Under the pieces are notes generated by a model. That model saw only the letters and a program-made list of their open reading frames with translations. It ran no database searches and was not told where the DNA came from. DNA of 64,000 nt, taken from assembly GCA_003243425.1 (NCBI GenBank), contig QFQP01000026.1, positions 40,668-104,667 on the forward strand, read 5' to 3'. Of the stretch, positions 1-12,302 are shown one piece after another. Origin of the DNA: Archangium gephyra. GTDB taxonomy: Bacteria > Myxococcota > Myxococcia > Myxococcales > Myxococcaceae. The translations under genes were made by a program, and so were the position numbers. Numbering within the stretch: position 1 is the stretch's first letter; the number at the start of each line of letters is the position of its first letter.

Positions 1-1
1 C

Positions 2-2352
2 GTCGAGCTGGTGGTGGGCCTCGTGCGTTCGGAGCTGCTCGGCTTCGTCATCGGTGAATGGGCGCTGGCCGCGTTTGGCTGGGGCACTGCGGTCGATCTG
101 CTGGCCGGCGCAGGTTCGGTCATCGGGCACGCGCAGACCGTCGCGGCCGTGAAGAGCATGACCACGCCCGGTGCGTTCGCCTCGGGCCAGGTGCACCTCA
201 TCATCGGCACGCTGGCGTGGATCGTGGGTTGGGCGCTGGTGGCCTTCACGTTCGAGAAGGCGCCGCCGCCACCTGAGAACAGCCCGGCGTTCGGCAAGCC
301 GCTGCACCCGCGGCTCGCGAACTTCATCGACTTCCACTGGGGCACGCTCGCGGCGTTCGGCTTCGGCATCTTCCTCGCCGAGGCCGTGTTCATCGGGCTG
401 TACCTGGCGGTGGTCGGCAAGGGCTCGGTGCAGGGCGGCGTGGTGCAGGGCGGGTTGTCGCCGGTCTCCGCGTTCCTCGTCGCGTTCGCGGTGTCGATGG
501 CGCTGGCCTTCGCGGGCGGCTTCCTCGGCGCGGCGAACTCGAAGCGGCTGTCGACGCCTGAAGCGACGCTGGCGGTGCTGTATTTCGGTCTGCCGATTCC
601 CGCAGTGCTGACGGTGATGCACTTCGTGCCCGACCTGATGCTCAAGCTCGGGTACCGGCTGCGTGAGATCGTCTACCTGTCGTCGCTGCTCGGTGAGAAT
701 CAACCGGCGCTCGGCTACTGGCTCATCACCGTCGCGTTGTTCCTGGCGCTGTTCATCGGCATCTCGCTCGGCTTCGTCGCGACGTCTTCGGGGCGGCTCG
801 ACCTGCGCCTGTCGTACGAGTTGTTCATCGCCGCGCGCCACGTGTCGGTCTTCCGACCGCGGTTGCTGCTCGGCGTGTTCGGTGTGCTGATTCTCGGCAT
901 CATTCCGCCGCTGCTGCTGTGGGCGATCGTGAGCGCTGCCGAGAAGGTGGTGGAGCGTACGCGCATCAAGCGTCTCGGTCAGAAAGACCCGCTGCTCGCC
1001 GCCGAGGCGATGCACGCCGCGAAGTTGAAGGAACAGTCGCCGACCGCGCTGATGACGTCGATCTCGCTCGGTGGCGTGGGCGTCGGCGTGATGGCGCTGA
1101 TCATCGTGTTGTCGGTGATGAGCGGCTTCGAGGCCGATCTCCAGAAGAAGATCCTCGGTACGAACTCGCACGGCGTGGTCATGCGTTACGACCCGCAGAT
1201 GCCCGAGTACGACGAGGTGATGAAGAAGGTCCTCGGGGTGCGCAACATCGCCGGTGCGACGCCGTTCATCTTGAACGAGGTGATGGTCTCGTCGGAGGGC
1301 AACATCTCGGGTTCGATGATCAAGGGCATCGACCCCGAGACCGTCGGCACGGTCACGGATCTCCCCGAGTATCTGCTGCCCGGCGGCAAGCTCGAGTGGC
1401 TCGTCGACCCCTCGCAGATCAAGAAGAAGCGCCTGGCAGAACTGAACGAGCCCGCGTTCGACGCCAAGCCCGCCGAGCCGCAGAAGCTCGACAAGGGCCC
1501 CAGCGACATCGAGCGCGATCCGCTGCTCGACCTGCCCGATCCCGAGAAGGAAGCCGAAGTGGTGTTGCCCGGCATTCTCATGGGCCGTGAGCTCGCCGCG
1601 TCGATGCGCGTGGTCGTCGGCGATCGCGTGAACGTGGTCTCGCCCATCGGCGGCGAAATCGGCCCTCAGGGCCCGATGCCCAAGAGCCGCCCGTTCCGCG
1701 TCGCCGGCATCTTCTATTCGGGCATGTACGAGTACGACTCGAAGTTCGTCTACATCCACCTCAAGGAGGCGCAGACGTTCTTCGGCGTGAAGGGCGCCAG
1801 CGGCATCGAAGTGAAGGTGCACGACGTCGACAACGCGCGCGGCACCATGAAGGCCGTCTACGACCTGCTCGAGGGCTACCCGTACCGCACCAAGGACTGG
1901 GGCGAGATGAACAAGAACCTGTTCTCGGCGCTGCGGCTCGAGAAGCTGGTGATGGGCATCATCTTGTCGATCATCTCGATCGTGGCCGCGGGCCTCATCG
2001 TCGCGACCGTGGTGATGCTGGTGCTCGAGAAGCGCAAGGAAATCGCGGTGCTCAAGGCGCTCGGCGTGCCCGACGGCGGCATCGTGAAGATCTTCCTGGG
2101 TGAAGGTCTTCAGATCGGCGTGGCTGGCGCGATTCTGGGCCTCATCGCCGGCCTCGCGTGGTGCTTCTTCATCGAGCGCGTGGGCATCAAGCTCGATCCA
2201 CAGGTCTATTACATTCCCGCGTTGCCGGTGCGCATCGAGACCTTCCAGACCGCGCTCGCGGTGGTGATCGCGATTCTGGTGACGTTCCTCGCCAGCATCT
2301 ACCCGGCGCTCAAGGCCTCGCAGGTCGAGCCCGTCGACGGACTCAAGGCGGA

Positions 2353-2356
<4 letters not shown>
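2..2356 (+). CDS. LolC/LolE-type (FtsX-like) ABC permease with extra N-terminal membrane domain, 5' end cut by window
   Basis: Inner-membrane permease of a lipoprotein-releasing (Lol) type ABC transporter; it should pair with the ATPase encoded immediately downstream. The reading frame is open to the window edge; the first in-frame start seen is GTG at 11, so the true start is probably upstream. The last ~450 residues have the LolC/E layout: a first TM segment after a cytoplasmic helix, a large periplasmic domain, and three C-terminal TM segments containing the typical KRKEIAVLKALG motif near the end. The first ~320 residues form an additional block with about eight hydrophobic segments that a ~400-residue LolC/E does not have. 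The stop codon overlaps the lolD start (ATGA), indicating translational coupling. The family is clear; lipoprotein release rather than another MacB-like export role is inferred from LolD and the BamA neighbour. Confidence 0.85.
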
Positions 2357-3042
<686 letters not shown>

Positions 3043-3119
3043 TGCACGAGCGCGAAATCGCTGGGCGTTTTCCCTCGTATTGCGCGCGGCTTCGTATTTA
3101 GAGGAGCCGCCCTTTCGCC

Positions 3120-5504
3120 GTGAATTCGCGTCTCTTCGCCATGTTGTCGTCGTTGCTGGTGGCCACCGTCTCGGCCCCGCTGACGGCGCGTGCGCAACTG
3201 CTGACGGATTCTCCGGCCCGCGACGAGTCGGACCGCATCACCGAGGTTCGCGTCGAAGGAAATCGCCGCGTCGAATCGCAGGCCATCGCGCGCGCGTTGA
3301 AGCAGAAGGTCGGAGATCTCTTCGATCACACGCGCACCAGCGACGACCTCCGTGCGTTGTGGGCGCTCAAGTATTTCAACGACGTGCAGTTGCTGGTGCA
3401 GCGCACGCCGTCGGGTATCGCCTACGTGGTGCGCGTGACCGAGAAGCCGACGGTGCGCTCGGTGCTGCTGCAGGGCAACGACGAGCTCTCGAAGGACGAC
3501 TTCAAAGACACGCTCGACATCAAGGCGTTCACCATTCTCGACATCGCCGCTGCCAAGCGGAACGAGAAGAAGATCCTCGATAAGTACCTCGAGAAGGGCT
3601 TCTTCCTCGCCGAGGTGAAGCACGAGGTGCGCCCCGTCGACGACGAGGGCAAGGAAGTCGATCTCGTCTTCGTCATCTCCGAGCACGCCAAGGTGATGGT
3701 GAAAGACATCGTCTTCCTCGGCGTTCAGAAGGTGCCGGTCGACGAGATCAAGTCGGTGATGGGAACGCAGGAGGGCGGCTACCTCTCGTTCCTCACCAGC
3801 CAGGGCACGTACCGCGAAGAGCTCTTTCAGCGCGATCTGCAGATCATCCAGATGGCGTACTTCGACCGCGGCTTCATCAACGTGCGCGTCGACAAGCCCA
3901 TCGTCACGCTGTCGCCCGACAAGCGCTACATCACCATCTCCATCCGCGTCGAAGAGGGTGAGAGCTACAAGATCGGCAAGATCGACTTCTCGGGTGACCT
4001 GCTCGTCAGCAAGGAGATCCTGCACAAGCTGATGACCAGCAAGGAGAACGAGACGTTCAATCGCTCGCTCCTGGCCAAGGACATTCAGGCCATCACCGAC
4101 GTCTATTACGACTCGGGTCACGCCTACGCGAACATCACGCCGGTCACTGCCGTGAACGCGGAAGCGAAGATCATCGACCTCACCTTCGACGTTCAGAAGG
4201 GCCCCAAGGTCTACATCGAGCGCATCGACATCGTCGGCAACACCAAGACACGCGACAAAGTCATTCGTCGTCAGTTGCGTGTGTACGAAGGCGAGCTCTT
4301 CAACGGCACCGGCATGCGCCGTTCGAAGGAGAAGGTCACGGCGCTCGGCTTCTTCGAGTCGGTCGAGGTCACGCACAAGCCCGGTTCAGACGGTGAACAC
4401 GTCGCCGTTCAGGTCGAGGTGAAGGAAAAGTCGACCGGCACCTTCCAGGTCGGCCTCGGTTTCTCGAACGTCGAGTCGTTCATCTTCACCGCGCAGATCG
4501 CGCAGCAGAACTTCCTCGGTTGGGGCCAGTCGGTCTCGGCCAGCGCGCAGATTTCTGCCCTGCGTCAGTTCTTCCAGCTCAGCTACTTCGACCCGTACTT
4601 CCTCGACACCAACTTCATCTTCTCGGTCGACGCGTACCGTACGCAGCTCGACTACTTCGGCTTCGTGCGCGACGCCTTCGGTGGCACCGCGAGCATCGGT
4701 TACTACCTCGTGGCCGACGAGATGAGCTTGAACCTCGGGTACACGTTCGAGCGCGTCAACGTGACCGTCGGCAGTCAGTCGACCGGCGCACAGCTGGCCG
4801 GCCAGTTCCGCAACGGTGTCACCAGCGCGCTGCGCCTCTCGTGGACGTGGGACAAGCGCAACAACCGCCTCTTCCCCACGTCAGGGTGGTTGTCCTTCGC
4901 GTCGGTCGAGACGGCGCCGTTCTTCTTGAACCCGTTCAACCAGAACGAGCAATACAACTTCAACAGGTACACCGCGTACCAACGCGTCTACTTCCCGTTG
5001 CCGTTCGGCTCGGTGTTCAAGATGAACGCGCAGGTCGGGTACCTGCAGGAGCACTACCCGTCGTCGCGCCCGCTGCCGGTCAGCGAGCTCTACTTCCTCG
5101 GCGGCATCAACACGATCCGCGGCTACCCGCTGCGTCAGGTCGCTCCGTCGGAGCTGGTGTGCAACTCGCTCAGCCCCGACTGCAGCGTCGGCCCGCTCCG
5201 TGTCGGCGGCAACAAGCAGTTCATCTTCAACGCCGAGCTCGAGATTCCGCTCATCGAGAAGGTCGGCATTCGTGGCGTGCTCTTCTTCGACGCCGGCAAT
5301 GCCTTTGGTCGCACCACGCCGTTCTTCGGTCAGGACCCGACGGCTGGTCGCGAAACGCCGCTCGGTCTTCTGTACTCGGTCGGCTTCGGTGTGCGCTGGT
5401 TCTCGCCCATCGGCCCGCTGCGCTTCGAGTGGGGTATTCCGCTCACGCGTCGCCCCACCGACTTGCCGATTCAGTTCGAGTTCAACATCGGCAACTCGTT
5501 CTGA
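3120..5504 (+). CDS. bamA: Outer-membrane protein assembly factor BamA (Omp85)
   Basis: Core of the beta-barrel assembly machine in the outer membrane. The 794-residue protein starts with a signal peptide ending near ALTARA-like residues 20-25. It then has five POTRA domains, recognisable by the recurring pattern of a short beta strand, a V-x-G-N/hydrophobic turn and a helix (for example ITEVRVEGNRRV near 40 and IERIDIVGNTKT near 370). The C-terminal half is a 16-strand-type barrel ending in Phe. The Omp85 lid motif is present as VRWFSPIGPLRFEWG. The start is GTG at 3120 with GAGGAG at 3101-3106. Length and domain order match the BamA norm, so paralogues such as TamA (three POTRAs) are unlikely. 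Confidence 0.93.
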   Translation: MNSRLFAMLSSLLVATVSAPLTARAQLLTDSPARDESDRITEVRVEGNRRVESQAIARALKQKVGDLFDHTRTSDDLRALWALKYFNDVQLLVQRTPSGIAYVVRVTEKPTVRSVLLQGNDELSKDDFKDTLDIKAFTILDIAAAKRNEKKILDKYLEKGFFLAEVKHEVRPVDDEGKEVDLVFVISEHAKVMVKDIVFLGVQKVPVDEIKSVMGTQEGGYLSFLTSQGTYREELFQRDLQIIQMAYFDRGFINVRVDKPIVTLSPDKRYITISIRVEEGESYKIGKIDFSGDLLVSKEILHKLMTSKENETFNRSLLAKDIQAITDVYYDSGHAYANITPVTAVNAEAKIIDLTFDVQKGPKVYIERIDIVGNTKTRDKVIRRQLRVYEGELFNGTGMRRSKEKVTALGFFESVEVTHKPGSDGEHVAVQVEVKEKSTGTFQVGLGFSNVESFIFTAQIAQQNFLGWGQSVSASAQISALRQFFQLSYFDPYFLDTNFIFSVDAYRTQLDYFGFVRDAFGGTASIGYYLVADEMSLNLGYTFERVNVTVGSQSTGAQLAGQFRNGVTSALRLSWTWDKRNNRLFPTSGWLSFASVETAPFFLNPFNQNEQYNFNRYTAYQRVYFPLPFGSVFKMNAQVGYLQEHYPSSRPLPVSELYFLGGINTIRGYPLRQVAPSELVCNSLSPDCSVGPLRVGGNKQFIFNAELEIPLIEKVGIRGVLFFDAGNAFGRTTPFFGQDPTAGRETPLGLLYSVGFGVRWFSPIGPLRFEWGIPLTRRPTDLPIQFEFNIGNSF

Positions 5505-5507
5505 GCC

Positions 5508-6425
5508 TCAGAGCGACATGAACACCATGGTGATGGCCATGCCGATGAGCGTGAGGCCGACACCCGCGCCCATCATCACCAGCTCCATCGGAATCGCGCG
5601 TCGCTGCGGCGGCAGCTCGATCGTCGGTTCGGGCGGCGAAGGCACGGGGGCTTCGACGGGCGCGGAGACCGAGACCGAAGGTTCTGCCACCACAGGTACG
5701 GAGACCGGTTTGGCCGCCATCGCGCTGGGCCGAGCGACCGCCGTCATCTCCTGCGGCGCACGTTCGGCGGCGTCGAAGCGCAGCACCGTCTGACCGAGCT
5801 CCACGGTGTCGCCGGTCTTGAGCGCCGCTGACTTCTTCACCAGCCTGCCGTTCACGTAGACGCCGTTCATCGAGCCCGACACCGGCTCGAGCACGAACTC
5901 CTTGCCGCGCTTGAACAGCCGCGCCTGCTGCCGGCTCACCGAGCGATCGCGCACCCGAATGACCGCGTCGTCGGCGCGACCGATGGAGTTGTCGTTGAAG
6001 GGAATCGCGTACACGTGGCCCTGATCGAGCCCGGTGACGCAGGTGAAGCTCGCTGCGCGAGTGTCCTGCACCGGCACGTCGGCGCCCGAGAGCAGCTGCT
6101 CGGCGACGAAGGCCGTGTCGATGGTCTTGCGCGACTCGCGCTTCTTCGCGTCGACCACCCGACGAATCACCACGTCGTTGGGCAGCTTGAGCTCTTCGTC
6201 AGCCACCACGAGGCGCGGAATGCGGGCCGGGAAGAGCGAGGCACCGATTCGCACCGAACGCTGCGCCGTCACGCTCAGCTGTTGACCCAGGGTCGTCAGC
6301 GTCAAGAAGCCGTGTGGCAGGCCGTCGATGCGAATGTGGTCTTTCATGCCACCACCCACGGTGAGGATGCCGTCGGCGAGGTCGACCTGCGTCGTTTCGT
6401 GGTTCCAGATGATGTCGATGAGCAT
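5508..6425 (-). CDS. FHA-domain protein with C-terminal membrane anchor
   Basis: Predicted phosphothreonine-binding protein of 305 residues. Residues ~1-110 form an N-terminal region resembling a degenerate second FHA-like fold. The clear FHA domain lies around residues 125-220: an SIGRADD strand, then RSVSRQQARLF, then the GVYVNGR loop. The usual SRxHA is SRQQA here, so the conserved His is Gln. After a Pro/Val/Ala-rich linker the protein ends in one TM helix (about 283-303) and a few residues, so the FHA domains face the cytoplasm if the tail is anchored. The start ATG has GAGG 8 bases upstream. It is convergent with bamA with almost no gap. The kinase partner is unknown. Confidence 0.8.
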   Translation of the reverse strand: MLIDIIWNHETTQVDLADGILTVGGGMKDHIRIDGLPHGFLTLTTLGQQLSVTAQRSVRIGASLFPARIPRLVVADEELKLPNDVVIRRVVDAKKRESRKTIDTAFVAEQLLSGADVPVQDTRAASFTCVTGLDQGHVYAIPFNDNSIGRADDAVIRVRDRSVSRQQARLFKRGKEFVLEPVSGSMNGVYVNGRLVKKSAALKTGDTVELGQTVLRFDAAERAPQEMTAVARPSAMAAKPVSVPVVAEPSVSVSAPVEAPVPSPPEPTIELPPQRRAIPMELVMMGAGVGLTLIGMAITMVFMSL

Positions 6426-6535
6426 GGCGGTGACCTCGCCAAGGCAGGGGCAATGCCGACGCGAAGTACGCGAAATCGTTCGACTTCACTTCTCGGAGGG
6501 TCCGCAGAGAGAGAAGGCATAGTCTCCGCGCCGCG

Positions 6536-7771
6536 ATGCGACCGATTGCGTTGAGCTGCGTGGTGTTGATGCTGGCGGGCTGCCGTGACGAGCAGGCGGG
6601 ACCGAAGAACAGAGCGGCGCAGCAACGACCGCCGCAGGCTCCGGCGCCGGCCGCAGTTCCCGGTCAGGTGCGCACTGTCGACGCGGCTCCGGCCTTCACG
6701 TTCACCAGCGGCAGCACCTGGGCCGACGGTGCCGTGACGTATCTGGGCAGTGTCATCGAGCCAGCGAAGCCGCAGGCCGGCCAGCCCGTGCAACTTCGTC
6801 ACTACTTCCGTGCCGACAAGCCGGTGCCGGCCGGGCCATGGCGCTTCTTTCTGCACGTGATGGACGAGGCGACGAAGCAGCAGGTCGGGAACCTCGATCA
6901 CGAGCTGCAGCAGGGCGCGGCGCCGCTGGGCTCCTGGCCGCAGGGCAAGATCATCGAAGACGTGCACGGCTTCCAGATGCCGCCGAACTTCAATGGCGTG
7001 CTGCGCCTGTACGTTGGCTTCTGGAACGACGCGGGTCGCCTGCCGGTCGACACCTCCGCGCAGTCTGACGGTCAGGGTCGCGTGCTCGGCCCGAAGCTCG
7101 AGGTCGGCAACGTGCAACCTCTGCCCGAGTACGCCATGGCGCGAGCCACGAAGGCGCCGGTCATCGACGGCAAGCTCGACGACGCGGTCTGGGCGAGCGC
7201 GAAGGAGGTGGCGCTCACCCGCAGCTTCGACGGCGGCCCCGTCTCACGGAAGACCACCTTCCGCATGCTGTGGGACGACGAGAACATCTACGTCGCGTTC
7301 CGCGCGGAAGACCCCGACGTGTGGGGCTCGCTCAAGAACAAGGACGACCCGATCTACAACGAGGACGTGGTCGAGGTGTTCCTCGACGCCGACGCCGATG
7401 GGCGCACCTACAACGAGCTGCAGGTCTCGCCGCACAACGTGAACTTCGACGCCAGTTTCACCGCGCGTCGCAGCGATCTCGCTGAAGCCATGAAGTGGGA
7501 GTCGGGCATGAAGACCGCGGTCTTCGTCAAGGGCACGCTCGACGACGACGGCGACACCGACGAGTACTGGTCGGCCGAGATGCAGATTCCCATCGCGAAG
7601 CTGAACGCGCTGCCGAAACCTGTGCCGCAGAAGGGCGACCGCTGGCGCTTCAACGCGTACCGCCTCGAGCACATCGCGCGAGGTTCCAACATCGAAGGGC
7701 AGTCGTTCTCGCCGCTGTTCGTCGGCGATTTCCACGCGCTGCCCCGCTTCGGCTGGCTCGTCTTCGAGTGA
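6536..7771 (+). CDS. Lipoprotein with C-terminal CBM9-like (DOMON-related) domain
   Basis: 411-residue exported lipoprotein: the signal peptide ends in lipobox LAGC with Cys16. Residues ~35-205 form an Ig-like beta region of unknown role. Residues ~210-411 match the carbohydrate-binding module 9-like family: APVIDGKLDDAVW, then a YVAFRAEDPDVW strand, then NEDVVEVFLD and a final RFNAYRLE segment. That family binds sugar ends or heme-like ligands in many secreted proteins; here the ligand is not known. The next gene, on the opposite strand, is glycogen phosphorylase, but that neighbour gives no firm functional link. It is divergent from the FHA gene across ~110 bases, which should hold promoters for both. 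Confidence 0.78.
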   Translation: MRPIALSCVVLMLAGCRDEQAGPKNRAAQQRPPQAPAPAAVPGQVRTVDAAPAFTFTSGSTWADGAVTYLGSVIEPAKPQAGQPVQLRHYFRADKPVPAGPWRFFLHVMDEATKQQVGNLDHELQQGAAPLGSWPQGKIIEDVHGFQMPPNFNGVLRLYVGFWNDAGRLPVDTSAQSDGQGRVLGPKLEVGNVQPLPEYAMARATKAPVIDGKLDDAVWASAKEVALTRSFDGGPVSRKTTFRMLWDDENIYVAFRAEDPDVWGSLKNKDDPIYNEDVVEVFLDADADGRTYNELQVSPHNVNFDASFTARRSDLAEAMKWESGMKTAVFVKGTLDDDGDTDEYWSAEMQIPIAKLNALPKPVPQKGDRWRFNAYRLEHIARGSNIEGQSFSPLFVGDFHALPRFGWLVFE

Positions 7772-7774
7772 GGG

Positions 7775-10234
<2,460 letters not shown>

Positions 10235-10305
10235 TGGCGTCGTTTAGTTCACGCCCGTCGTCGGACGAACGGAAAGTCAGCAGCAGCCGGCTCGCGCCGC
10301 ACGCG

Positions 10306-11445
10306 TCACTGTGCCGCGGCGACCGGCTTCACGACCAGCCGCGCGGCGACGTCGGCGATCTTCTCCTTGAAGTCAGCCAGCAGCTCCTTCGGCAGCGGGT
10401 CGGCGCGCGGGAAATTCTGGTTGAGCGGGTTCGACCACTTGCCACCACGCTTGAGCCCGAAGTGCAGGTGCGGCCCCGTGGTGTACGCGCCGGTGTTGCC
10501 AGACTCGGCCAGCACCGTCTTCTGCGCGACCTTCTGCCCGGCCTTCACGAGGATCTTCGAGAGGTGCATGTAACAAGTCTCGAAGCTCATCACGTGCTTC
10601 ACGCAGACGATGTTGCCGCCGCCGTGATCCCACCCGGCCTTCGTCACCGTGCCGTCAGAGACCGCCCACACCGGCGTGCCGACCGGCGCGTGGTAGTCGA
10701 CGCCGTTGTGATTGCCGACGTAGTTGAGCACCGGGTGAAAACGGCTGCCGAAGCCGCTGGTCACGTGCGCGTACTTGAGCGGTGACTTGAGGAACGTCTT
10801 GCGTGCCGACAGCCCGTCTTCGGTGAAGAACGTCTCGGTGCCATCGGCCATCTTGTAGCGGAACGAGCGCTTGGTACCGACGGAGCTGCCCACGTACTCG
10901 GCCGCGAGCACGCGCCCGTATTCGAGCGTACGGCCCTTGTGGATGACCTTCTCGACGACGGCGCGCATGCGGTCGCCCTTCTGCACGTCGCGATAGAAAT
11001 CGACGTCCCACGCAAAGACGTCCGCGAGGGTGATGGCGATGTCGGGGCGCTCATCGGCCGCGAGCGCCGCGTCCCACACGTTCGATTCGACGGTCAGCTC
11101 GACGAGGTCGGTGCGTTGCTCACGTTCGATCTCGCGCTTGCGTCCCACGTAGCGCTCGCCATCTCGACGCACCTGCCACTCGGTCAGCAGGCTGCGGCGG
11201 TAGTCGAGCACGTCGAGCTGACCGCCGCGGAACACGAAGCGGAGCTGATCGCCGGGGCGCGCCTTGCGGAAGTTGAACTCCGCGGCTTCCAGCGCGCCGT
11301 GGACCGAGTTGACCGTCGCCTCATCGAGGCCGGCGTCGTACAGCGCCTTCGCCACGGTCTGGTTCTTGTCGAGACGACGATTCTTGATGAGCGTCGAGTC
11401 CTGCGCGCTCAAGAGCAGACCGGTAAGGGCGACGGCAACCAGCAT
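10306..11445 (-). CDS. M23 family (LytM-type) peptidoglycan endopeptidase
   Basis: Periplasmic zinc metalloendopeptidase of 379 residues, probably cutting peptide cross-links in murein. It has a short N-terminal hydrophobic signal (residues ~1-14). Residues 30-200 form an OapA/LysM-like or Csd3-like inhibitory region. The catalytic LytM domain lies at about 240-350 with both zinc-binding motifs: HNGVDYHAPVGTPV (H-x3-D) and GPHLHFGL (HxH). The SGFGSRFHPVLN entry motif is typical of MepM-like enzymes. The start ATG has AAGG about ten bases upstream. The exact bond cleaved is not visible. Confidence 0.88.
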   Translation of the reverse strand: MLVAVALTGLLLSAQDSTLIKNRRLDKNQTVAKALYDAGLDEATVNSVHGALEAAEFNFRKARPGDQLRFVFRGGQLDVLDYRRSLLTEWQVRRDGERYVGRKREIEREQRTDLVELTVESNVWDAALAADERPDIAITLADVFAWDVDFYRDVQKGDRMRAVVEKVIHKGRTLEYGRVLAAEYVGSSVGTKRSFRYKMADGTETFFTEDGLSARKTFLKSPLKYAHVTSGFGSRFHPVLNYVGNHNGVDYHAPVGTPVWAVSDGTVTKAGWDHGGGNIVCVKHVMSFETCYMHLSKILVKAGQKVAQKTVLAESGNTGAYTTGPHLHFGLKRGGKWSNPLNQNFPRADPLPKELLADFKEKIADVAARLVVKPVAAAQ

Positions 11446-11492
11446 GGCGGCGCACCTTAAAGGAGCTTTGAGCTCAACGCTCCTTCGCGGCG

Positions 11493-12230
11493 CTACTTTT
11501 GTGCAGCGCGGGCGCGGAGGTCGGCGCCGAGCTCGGTCACTCCGGAGTAACGCCGCGCGTAGCCCTCGGCCTCCTTCGGCGTGAGCTCCTTCACGAGCGG
11601 TTTGAGCGCGCCGTAGAGCGCCTTGTCCTTGTTGGCGAGCACGTCTCCGAACAGCAGCGCGGCGCTCGAAAGTGACTTCGCAAACCTGGTCAGCTGCGCG
11701 GGCTGGTCCGCGAGCACCTCGAGCGCCGCGCGAGAGAGGCTCTTGGTGAAATCGGCCGCGGTGAGCACCTCGTCGCCACGAATGTGCGGCGCCAACTTCG
11801 CCGCGTCGGCCTTGTTCAACTTCACGCCGTCATGAACGAGCTCCAGGGCCAGCCGGGCGTCACCCGAATTGATGGCGTCGTTCATCAGCAGCGCTTTGAG
11901 CGCCTTCGAGTCGGCACCGAGCGCAGTGGCGGTGCGGTAGATGCCCGCGCGCACGACGGGGCTGCTCGCTGGCAGCTTCGACGCCAGCCGCTCGGTGATG
12001 AGGCGCGTGCTGTCGTTGCCGAACGTCGAAGCCACGTGCTTGAGGCGTCCGAGCTGCACGTGCGAACCGGTGATGGCCGCGTCGACCACGCCTTCCAGCA
12101 CCTTGCGCTCACTTGCAGAACGCTTCGGCGCCCAACCGCTCGCCTCTACGTCAGCGGGCGGAGGCGCCTTCTTGCCGTTGTTCGAGGGAACGACCGGAAG
12201 ACTGGAGCGACTCGTCGAGTTGATTTTCAT
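11493..12230 (-). CDS. Unknown helical protein with Ser/Pro/Lys-rich N-terminus
   Basis: Not recognised. The 245-residue product starts at ATG 12230 (MKINSTSRSS); a GTG eight codons upstream is less likely. Residues 1-45 are polar, disordered-looking and rich in Ser, Pro and Lys. The rest is almost entirely helical, with a rough 35-residue rhythm of the HEAT/ARM kind (for example LTRFAKSLSSAALLFGD and ALYGALKPLVKEL). No signal peptide or TM segment is visible. A disordered basic N-terminus followed by helical repeats is also seen in bacterial effectors, but that reading is speculative. It lies between the M23 gene and the spoVR operon on the same strand. Confidence 0.6.
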   Translation of the reverse strand: MKINSTSRSSLPVVPSNNGKKAPPPADVEASGWAPKRSASERKVLEGVVDAAITGSHVQLGRLKHVASTFGNDSTRLITERLASKLPASSPVVRAGIYRTATALGADSKALKALLMNDAINSGDARLALELVHDGVKLNKADAAKLAPHIRGDEVLTAADFTKSLSRAALEVLADQPAQLTRFAKSLSSAALLFGDVLANKDKALYGALKPLVKELTPKEAEGYARRYSGVTELGADLRARAAQK

Positions 12231-12302
12231 GGAACGGTGAGTTGCCGAGCGCACACCAGGCGCTCACCCACCGCTCACAAGATTTCCAACTCAACGGAAA
12301 GG

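Noticed and set aside
12243..12258. GG-N10-GC motif in front of the 11493-12230 gene
   Set aside because: Boxes are poor matches to sigma-54 consensus, and the position would give almost no leader. Such motifs are frequent by chance in GC-rich DNA.
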